Shown here: one piece after another, positions 58,546 through 64,000 of the stretch | How the letters are laid out: each line of letters starts with the position of its first letter | Position numbering within the stretch: position 1 is the first letter of the stretch | Assembly: GCA_020634035.1 (NCBI GenBank) | Contig: JACKCM010000001.1 | Coordinates: forward strand, 496,001 to 560,000 | DNA: 64,000 nt | DNA from: Candidatus Obscuribacterales bacterium | GTDB taxonomy: Bacteria; Cyanobacteriota; Vampirovibrionia; Obscuribacterales; Obscuribacteraceae | Direction: 5' to 3' | Notes under the pieces: generated by a model | What the model was told of the DNA's origin: nothing | Seen by the model: only the letters and a program-made list of their open reading frames with translations | Database searches by the model: none | Program-made: the position numbers and the translations under genes

Positions 58546-60244
58546 CGAGATAACGGTCGACTATCGGCTTTACCTTCACAGAAGCCGGAAGAGTGCCGAA
58601 CATGTAACCATGACCGGTACCAAGCCTGGTGGAGACATAAGCAGCAGCAGCCTCCTCAGAAGAATAGCGCAGCATCAACGATGCCTGCAGGGCCAGGGCG
58701 ATTTGCTCGACATTCTTTCTGGCAGCCTGCTCCGCCTTCAGCTTTGCAGAGGCCGACTTTCCGCTCAGCGCCTTCTGGCTTGAGCGCAGCGACCGGATCA
58801 GCGAAGCGACATAACGATCATAGCGAGGGCTGGCTCCCGATGTGGTTTTGAGCTCTTTCTCCAGAGCGTCGACCGACTCGGGCTCTTTGACCAGAGCACG
58901 CATCACATCAAGACAGATGACATTGCCGGCTCCTTCCCAGATAGAGTTCAAAGGACTCTCCCGGAAGAGGCGCGGCAGCACAGATTCTTCGACATAACCG
59001 TTGCCGCCGTGACATTCGAGGGCTTCGGTCACGAAGGGCGTAGCCCGCTTGCAGAGCCAGTATTTGGCCACCGCACTGGTGATGCGCCGCAAACTATCTT
59101 CGCCTCGATCATTGTCGGGATTGTCGTAAGAGTGAGCCAAACGCAACATCAACAGCTCTGCCGCCTCTGCCTCGATAGCCAGGTCGGCGAGCACCGATTG
59201 CATAATCGGCTGTTGGATCAGTGGTTTACCGAAAGCTGACCGATGACGAGCATGGTGCATTGCCTGCATCAAAGACTGACGCATCAGTGAGGCAGAGCCG
59301 ATGGCACAATCGAGCCGGGTATGGTTTACCATCTCGATGATGGTCGCAACACCACGGCCGACACCACCGACCAGATAGCCTACCGTGTCGCGAAATTCAA
59401 TCTCGCTGCTGGCGTTCGACTTATTGCCCAGCTTCTCTTTGAGCCTCTGGATGGCGAACACGTTGCGGCTGCCATCGGGCAGAATCCGCGGCACCAGGAA
59501 ACAGGAGGGCATCCCCTCTATCTGAGCCAGGACAAGAAATGCGTCGGACATAGGAGCCGAACAGAACCACTTGTGACCGGTAATCAGATATTCCTTACCC
59601 GGCCCACCATCAGCAAGCGGACGAGCAACAGTCGTATTGGCTCTTACATCAGAGCCTCCCTGCTTCTCGGTCATCGCCATGCCAAAGATAACACCGGGTT
59701 TGTCGCCGGCGCCAACCAGTCGACCATCATAGCCAGTGGTGTTGATGCGAGGCTCCCAGACTTTCGCCAGTTCCGGCTGCTTGCGCAGAGCCGGCACAGC
59801 CGAATAGGTCATCGATATCGGGCAACAATGACCCGCTTCGATCTGGTATGCCATGAACATCATAGCGGCACGCACCAGGTGAGAGCCGGGTTTCTCTTCG
59901 ACCCAGGGAAGGTTGTGCATCCCGAATGAGGTCGATAGAGACATCAGGCTGTGCCAGGCGGGGTGAAACTCCACCTCGTCGATGCGATGTCCTGTGCGGT
60001 CGTGGGTCTTGAGCTCGGGTTCGAAACGATTGGCTTGATGAGCCCAGTTCAAAACCTCGGCACTGCCGAAACGGGCACCAAATTGGCTCAGCCTATCGTA
60101 ACCCCAGGCTCCGTCATAGCGCTGCAAAGCCTCCACAAGGAAACGGTCCTTGAGGAAAAGATTGATATCAGCGAGCGGCGGCACCTGGTTAAAAACTTCA
60201 TGAGTTGCAGAAGAGTTGCCCCGGGGGACATTACTTTTACCCAT
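58535..60244 (-). CDS. aidB: AidB-like acyl-CoA dehydrogenase, 569 residues
   Basis: GGAG fits the second ATG (60244, 7 bases) rather than the first (60250). The motifs are those of AidB: FHPAWHSLM, the long GSHLVRAAMMFMAYQIEAGHCCP helix region, MAMTEKQGGSDVRANTT for FAD, GHKWFCSAP and NHTRLDCAIGSASLMRQ. The C-terminal 120 residues extend past a usual dehydrogenase, as in AidB, where they bind DNA. E. coli AidB is induced by alkylation damage; whether that applies here is unknown. Pentanucleotide repeats flank both ends of the gene. Confidence 0.88.
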   Translation of the reverse strand: MGKSNVPRGNSSATHEVFNQVPPLADINLFLKDRFLVEALQRYDGAWGYDRLSQFGARFGSAEVLNWAHQANRFEPELKTHDRTGHRIDEVEFHPAWHSLMSLSTSFGMHNLPWVEEKPGSHLVRAAMMFMAYQIEAGHCCPISMTYSAVPALRKQPELAKVWEPRINTTGYDGRLVGAGDKPGVIFGMAMTEKQGGSDVRANTTVARPLADGGPGKEYLITGHKWFCSAPMSDAFLVLAQIEGMPSCFLVPRILPDGSRNVFAIQRLKEKLGNKSNASSEIEFRDTVGYLVGGVGRGVATIIEMVNHTRLDCAIGSASLMRQSLMQAMHHARHRSAFGKPLIQQPIMQSVLADLAIEAEAAELLMLRLAHSYDNPDNDRGEDSLRRITSAVAKYWLCKRATPFVTEALECHGGNGYVEESVLPRLFRESPLNSIWEGAGNVICLDVMRALVKEPESVDALEKELKTTSGASPRYDRYVASLIRSLRSSQKALSGKSASAKLKAEQAARKNVEQIALALQASLMLRYSSEEAAAAYVSTRLGTGHGYMFGTLPASVKVKPIVDRYLETV

Positions 60245-60919
60245 CAGCATTCTCCATTGAGTTAGAAGTGGGTTGAGATATTGGAACTTCGGGCGTTAGC
60301 AATCGAAGAACACAGTGATACCGTATTCGGTTTGCGAGCCCATCTAGTGGATGTTCTCTCGTGCCGAATTCATAATCGCTATTGTTCCGGGTTCTAACGC
60401 TAAATAAACACTCTGGAAAGAAACGTGTAATTTGTACAAAGACACCAGAGTTTATGAGGAGCTTACATCTGGTATCAATGAGTCTTCTTTGTGAAGAGCT
60501 ATAAAAATATAGCTTAACAAATCTCCCGACACTGACCGTTTTCTCCATTTCAATTCAATGACAGGTCACCCGAGAGCCTGACAACCAGATTTGATACAAC
60601 TTCTGTAAAGCTACACGAGCTAGGCCAGCCAAAAGTCAAGAACCGAAACTCCTCTATTTGACAGCCTCATGCCTGTCAGAAGAGGCCAATACAAGAGTTC
60701 CAATCAGAGGCTTTTAATAACTGCGTTCTAGATATCAGAATTCAAGACAGGTTATCAAGGGAACATCTGTTACCCCTACTTTGTTTTTGATTCTGCCTCC
60801 AGATCTAAGTAAGACCAATCGAAACCGACTGAAATCGACATAATCACTCCGAATCGACTCGGCTCTGTTCGACTCGATTCAGTTCGATTCAGCTTCCTCT
60901 AATCAGACGGAGACCCTCG
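60245..60919. other. Divergent gap with GANTC-rich repeat
   Basis: The gap is 675 bases between the leftward AidB-like gene and a rightward membrane protein gene. The right end holds the GANTC-rich pentamer tract at 60849-60895. A 103-codon minus-strand frame at 60237-60548 has no ribosome site or family feature. Confidence 0.4.
60849..60895. repeat. Pentanucleotide tract with five GANTC sites
   Basis: Units read GAATC GACTC GGCTC TGTTC GACTC GATTC AGTTC GATTC. GANTC occurs at 60851, 60856, 60871, 60876 and 60886, about 25-70 bases before the next start codon. GANTC is the target of CcrM-type adenine methylases. Confidence 0.6.
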
Positions 60920-61366
60920 ATGGAGGACCTTCTCACCGGAATCGGCGGCGGCGTTGTCGCCATTTTCGCGATGATTTTCGCAGTAATCATGATGGGTTTC
61001 GTAATGATGTTCATCGGCACGCTTTTCATGCTCTTTGCTGAACTGCTGATGATGTTCATCGAACTTCTCTTCCTTCCCTTCACCATCATCGACTTTCTCG
61101 TAGTGCTTATCATCAGCTTGCTCATACCGGACGAGCGCATCTCTCTGAAGCGTTCTCTGGTTTTCGTCGGCACTGCGCTCATATCGGGTGGACTGATCGC
61201 TGCTGTGATTCTCTATCTCAGCCACGACAGCGCCCGAGCGTTGATGGTAGGTGGTCTCGGTGGCACCTTATTCGGTGCCATGAACACCGCTTTCAACTAT
61301 TTCGAAATCAACGAGCTTTCGAAGCGCTTGAAGAAGCGCTCTTCCGAAACAGACCGCAACTCGTGA
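60920..61366 (+). CDS. Multi-helix membrane protein, 148 residues, unknown
   Basis: GGAG lies 8 bases before the ATG. The first 65 residues are almost wholly hydrophobic and Met/Phe-rich (VAIFAMIFAVIMMGFVMMFI and following). A second pair of helices lies at 83-125, then a basic tail (SKRLKKRSSETDRNS). I recognise no family. It is followed 35 bases later by another small membrane protein gene, likely in one transcript. Confidence 0.7.
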   Translation: MEDLLTGIGGGVVAIFAMIFAVIMMGFVMMFIGTLFMLFAELLMMFIELLFLPFTIIDFLVVLIISLLIPDERISLKRSLVFVGTALISGGLIAAVILYLSHDSARALMVGGLGGTLFGAMNTAFNYFEINELSKRLKKRSSETDRNS

Positions 61367-61401
61367 CCATCTCAACCAAACCAGGATACAGGAGACCACA
61401 G

Positions 61402-61686
61402 ATGTCCCAGGAACCCAACAAATCGAACCCGCTCAAGAAGATCTTTCTCGTCGCTCTGGTGCTCGACCTGCTCTGGGCGACCCTGATCGCCACTTTCGGC
61501 GCCACCATTCTGGGCCAGGTCGGCACGATCGGAGGAGCCGCCGAAGGTGCCACCCAGACCGTCACCGTTCTCGGCTGGCTGATCACCTTCATCATCGCCT
61601 TCTTCCAGGGCGCCATCTTCATGGTCGTCCTCGGCGGCTTCGCGGTGGTGCTGCTGATGCTCTTCGGCGGCAAGAAGAGAAGCTGA
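61402..61686 (+). CDS. Small membrane protein, 94 residues, unknown
   Basis: AGGAGA lies 8 bases before the ATG at 61402; the frame extends to 61363 without support. Two hydrophobic segments (about residues 12-36 and 51-85) with basic ends (NPLKKIF and GGKKRS) give a two-to-three-helix protein. Codons are strongly C/G-ending. I recognise no family. Confidence 0.7.
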   Translation: MSQEPNKSNPLKKIFLVALVLDLLWATLIATFGATILGQVGTIGGAAEGATQTVTVLGWLITFIIAFFQGAIFMVVLGGFAVVLLMLFGGKKRS

Positions 61687-61747
61687 CAGGCAGGGAACGC
61701 CCTTGAGATAGGACACTGAAAGCTTTCGAGCATCAGTGAAAATTCCA

Positions 61748-61791
61748 TCCCGGGGGGAGGAAGAAAGAAAAATTGCTTCCTCCTTCCGGGA
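61748..61791. other. Strong intercistronic hairpin
   Basis: TCCCGGGGGGAGGAAG pairs with CTTCCTCCTTCCGGGA without a T-run, between two rightward genes. Confidence 0.5.
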
Positions 61792-61811
61792 CACGCCGAG
61801 GTCAGACCACC

Positions 61812-62360
61812 ATGTCTAGAAAGTCTCCCCGTGTTTTATCCTGCTTCGCAAGCGATCAAGAATGGCTACAAGAATACAGCGATCTTGGCGCTTGTCGCAG
61901 CCATTGCCTGGATTTAGAAACCGAACTCAAAAGAGAGCTGTCCGAGCTTGAACGCACCGAGACTTTGCCCCGTGGGCAAAGAAAAGGCAGCGATTATGCT
62001 CGGCAGCTAAGCGACCTGCAGTGGAACATCGCTCTGTGTCGATTAGAAATCATCCATAGCCTGTCCGAGCTGAAGCTCTTGATAGATGGCCTGCAAACCA
62101 GGCTTGATAGCTTTGGCGACGTCGATCTCGATGATGACTTTCTGACCACGCCCGAATTCGATGAACTGGTTTTGCTCAACAACCTCAGTGCCTCATGCTT
62201 GTTGTTGAAAGAATCGAGAACGCTTTTCCAAAGGCTCTCCGCCTGGAACAGTATCGATCTCAAAGCCTTAGATGAGTCGATTCTTGCAGGACGATTCAAA
62301 AGAGAGATCAGGACGGTCCTGGATCCAGCCGCAAGAAAACAAAAAAACCTTCACCCTTAA
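61812..62360 (+). CDS. Helical protein of unknown function, 182 residues
   Basis: GAGGTC lies before the ATG at 61812. The protein is soluble and probably a helical bundle with long Leu-rich heptads (LDLETELKRELSELERTE, LEIIHSLSELKLLIDGLQTR). Cysteines occur at LSCFAS, GACRSHC and ASCLLL. I recognise no family. It is 26 bases ahead of the next gene and likely coexpressed. Confidence 0.6.
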   Translation: MSRKSPRVLSCFASDQEWLQEYSDLGACRSHCLDLETELKRELSELERTETLPRGQRKGSDYARQLSDLQWNIALCRLEIIHSLSELKLLIDGLQTRLDSFGDVDLDDDFLTTPEFDELVLLNNLSASCLLLKESRTLFQRLSAWNSIDLKALDESILAGRFKREIRTVLDPAARKQKNLHP

Positions 62361-62386
62361 TCTGAACAATTCGAGAAATCCTAGAA

Positions 62387-63037
62387 ATGCTCAAGAAAGA
62401 AGAGACCCTCAAAGGAGCGGTCGTAGAGATCTTCCAGATCAAGAAAGGAGTTGCCGGCTACGGCGACGAATCCGATCAGAATCCCGATGATCAGTATGTC
62501 CTGCTCACCGCCTCTGCCGGCAGCGCCCTCAGTGGTGGTCACGGACTGCCTGTGGGCAGCCGGCTGGAGATCATCGACGGTCCGAAGCGCCGCGGAGGTA
62601 TCAACACTGTCATCGTCAAATACAAAGACGATGATCGAGAACTCGAAGGACATGTCTACTGGTGTGAGTTGCGAGCCAGTTGCAGGCTGGTCGAGGCTTC
62701 TCCCCTGGCTGACTCAACCCAGCAAGTTAGAAAAGCCAAGAAAAAGCCCGGCGAGTTCTCCGAGAAGCAGCTCGCTCGTCTGCCTGAGCACGGCTACTGG
62801 GCCGAGATCTATAACAACCAGCCGACCAGCTTTATCTGTGTCAAAAACGGTGCGGTCAAATACACCCGCCCGGGCCACGACGGCTGGCACACTCTGCTCT
62901 GGAGCTGCTGCCCAACGGCGAAACAGATTGCCGGATCACCAGACGATTTCAGGTTCTTCAAAGACCACGGCGCCCTGATAGCGGCCTATCCCGACCTGGA
63001 AGGTGGGTTCAAGGAGCCTGCCCCGAACGACCGCTAA
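62387..63037 (+). CDS. Protein of unknown function, 216 residues
   Basis: The ribosome site is weak, but the short gap suggests coupling to the previous gene. The N-terminal half is beta-rich with a GSALSGGHGLPVGSRLEI segment. A Lys-rich linker (VRKAKKKPGEF) follows, then a second domain with Trp, Cys and His (GHDGWHTLLWSCCPTAKQ). I recognise no family. Two domains joined by a basic linker suggest a nucleic-acid or protein-binding role, which is a guess. Confidence 0.65.
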   Translation: MLKKEETLKGAVVEIFQIKKGVAGYGDESDQNPDDQYVLLTASAGSALSGGHGLPVGSRLEIIDGPKRRGGINTVIVKYKDDDRELEGHVYWCELRASCRLVEASPLADSTQQVRKAKKKPGEFSEKQLARLPEHGYWAEIYNNQPTSFICVKNGAVKYTRPGHDGWHTLLWSCCPTAKQIAGSPDDFRFFKDHGALIAAYPDLEGGFKEPAPNDR

Positions 63038-63088
63038 ACGCTCAATGCCTGATGTTGAGCAGCTGGCATCTTAACTTGTAGCTTTGAA

Positions 63089-63130
63089 AAGCTCTGCTCT
63101 ATGCATGTTTACATAGAATAGAGCTTTTTC
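63089..63130 (+). terminator. Terminator of the 60.9-63.0 kb genes
   Basis: AAGCTCT...CTATG pairs with CATAG...AGAGCTT, followed by TTTCCTTTT. Confidence 0.8.
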
Positions 63131-63146
63131 CTTTTCGACATCGTAC

Positions 63147-63162
63147 TATATTATTTAATATA
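63147..63162. repeat. AT-rich inverted repeat in convergent gap
   Basis: TATATTA-TT-TAATATA, a perfect 7-2-7 palindrome between opposing terminators. Confidence 0.55.
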
Positions 63163-63175
63163 CTGAATTCAAAAA

Positions 63176-63231
63176 AGTCATCATGAACAGGCCAACGGCA
63201 TCCCTGCCGTCGAACCTATTCAATGATGACT
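63176..63231 (-). terminator. Branched terminator of glgX
   Basis: The outer stem AGTCATCATGAACAGG/CCTATTCAATGATGACT encloses an inner ACGGCA/TGCCGT stem; TTTTTTGAATTC follows on the minus strand. Confidence 0.8.
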
Positions 63232-63289
63232 ATGAAAACATACGGCTATGGCGACGTGTACCAGAGCTGCACCCCCACTCTCTCAATCC

Positions 63290-64000
63290 TCAACTGGAGG
63301 TCTTGAGAAAGACGAGAGTCGATCTGGCTTGAATCACCACGGCTCCGCTAACGACTTCAGCTTGCTGCTCTTTCACAAGGTCTTCACCGGCATCTGCACT
63401 GGTGTCGACTATCCTGGACCACTCACCGTCGGGAAGGGTTACTTCCAGAGGCTCCCAGTAAGCATTGGCAGCACAGTACACAGCCTGACCAGCTTCGCCT
63501 TCGAACGGCTTGAGTTCGAAAGAAAGAAAGCGAGCACCGTCGGAAGCATCCGGGCTGTTCGGCTTCGTGCCGTGCCAGTGGACCGGTCTGAAGACAGGGT
63601 TATGTCCTTTTCCGCCCAGCTTGTGCGCTTTGCGGAAACCGATCATGGCACTGACAAAGTCGCGCAGGTCGCCATTAGATTCGAGCAGACTCCAGTCCAG
63701 GTCGTTCAACTCTTCCTGATTCCAGGAATTGTTGTTGCCCTTATTAGACCTGCCCATTTCATCTCCGAAGAGAATCATCGGCACACCACGCGAGAGCATA
63801 GCCAGGGTGTAGAAGTTCTTGATCTGCCTCTTACGCAGTCTCTCGATGTTCGACTTGTCCTCATCCGACAGACCGGACGAAACAAGGTCGCCTTCATAAC
63901 CACAGTTCCAGCTTCGGTTGTGGTCGGAGCCGTCCCGATTGTTTTCGCCGTTCGCCTGGTTGCGCTTCTGTTCGTAAGAGACGAGGTCCATGGCTGTGAA
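63290..64000 (-). CDS. glgX: Glycogen debranching enzyme GlgX, C-terminal part (5' end outside window)
   Basis: The frame is open to the window edge (at least 236 codons). It contains the family motifs TAMDLVSYEQKRNQANGE, DGSDHNRSWNCGYEGD and GVPMILFGDEMGRSNKGNNN with NDLDW after it. These belong to the last third of GlgX/isoamylase, after the catalytic GH13 residues. The C-terminal 100 residues are the usual beta domain. GlgX cleaves alpha-1,6 branches from phosphorylase-limited glycogen. No other glg gene is in the window. Confidence 0.93.
   Translation of the reverse strand, partial: FTAMDLVSYEQKRNQANGENNRDGSDHNRSWNCGYEGDLVSSGLSDEDKSNIERLRKRQIKNFYTLAMLSRGVPMILFGDEMGRSNKGNNNSWNQEELNDLDWSLLESNGDLRDFVSAMIGFRKAHKLGGKGHNPVFRPVHWHGTKPNSPDASDGARFLSFELKPFEGEAGQAVYCAANAYWEPLEVTLPDGEWSRIVDTSADAGEDLVKEQQAEVVSGAVVIQARSTLVFLKTSS

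Noticed and set aside
60237..60548. 103-codon minus-strand frame upstream of the AidB-like gene
   Set aside because: It has no ribosome site or family signal and overlaps the AidB start region.
1..64000. Prophage, plasmid or integrated element covering the window
   Set aside because: There are no phage structural, replication, partition, integrase or conjugation genes. The single tRNA has no adjacent integrase or duplicated end.

Overview
The window looks like bacterial chromosome of medium GC. Genes carry clear Shine-Dalgarno sequences, most gene ends carry factor-independent terminators, and the content is almost all housekeeping, membrane and proteolysis genes. Signal peptides, BatA-like and TVP38-type proteins and a CorC-like transporter indicate an ordinary free-living heterotroph. 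No 16S rRNA or ribosomal protein lies here, so the lineage cannot be fixed. A CTTAACCT-type tandem Pho-box-like site hints at a relative of Cyanobacteriota, but this is only a weak hint. I see no prophage, CRISPR array, conjugation module or biosynthetic cluster.

Layout. 1-3.7 kb: metallophosphoesterase (cut by the edge), CorC/HlyC-type transporter, histone-deacetylase-like hydrolase. 4.1-7.1 kb: a fused double ClpP-fold protein whose N-terminal copy has lost its whole catalytic triad, followed by small proteins of unknown function. 7.7-14.5 kb: MocR-like regulator, small membrane protein, S41 protease, class I amidotransferase-type hydrolase, two overlapping unknown genes. 14.8-22.7 kb: a possible structured RNA, an FtsH-like protease with a duplicated membrane/periplasmic module, a second MocR-like regulator, then small unknown and membrane proteins. 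23.4-28.9 kb: PlsC acyltransferase, TPR protein, MFS exporter plus ChaN-like protein, PspC protein. 29.5-39.7 kb: MORN-like repeat protein, an M48-like putative zinc protease, acyl-CoA dehydrogenase, M4 protease, M1 aminopeptidase. 39.8-45.4 kb: alpha/beta hydrolase, tRNA-Asp, then a rightward run of thioredoxin-like protein, membrane-anchored FMN glutamate-synthase-like enzyme, second PlsC and TVP38 protein, with a strong hairpin in each gap. 45.5-49.6 kb: N-formylglutamate amidohydrolase-like gene, FAD protein, His-rich metal-binding protein and a Fur-family regulator with a Fur-type box. 50.2-55.5 kb: second MORN-like protein, an internally shortened IS1595-type transposase derivative preceded by about 0.94 kb of degenerate 79-bp repeats, a phytoene-desaturase-like oxidoreductase and a TPR protein. 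56.3-64 kb: Bat-like VWA/TPR pair with a small zinc-ribbon protein, AidB-like acyl-CoA dehydrogenase, four small or unknown genes, and the 3' part of glgX.

Themes. Proteolysis is over-represented: double ClpP, double-module FtsH, S41, M48-like, M4 and M1. Several of these depart from their family plan. Both MocR-like regulators have arginine in place of the PLP-binding lysine. Gaps between convergent genes repeatedly hold a short AT-rich inverted repeat between the opposing terminators. The most unusual locus is the 79-bp repeat array beside the collapsed transposase gene at 51.5-53.3 kb. Functions were assigned by reading motifs only; no database search was run.
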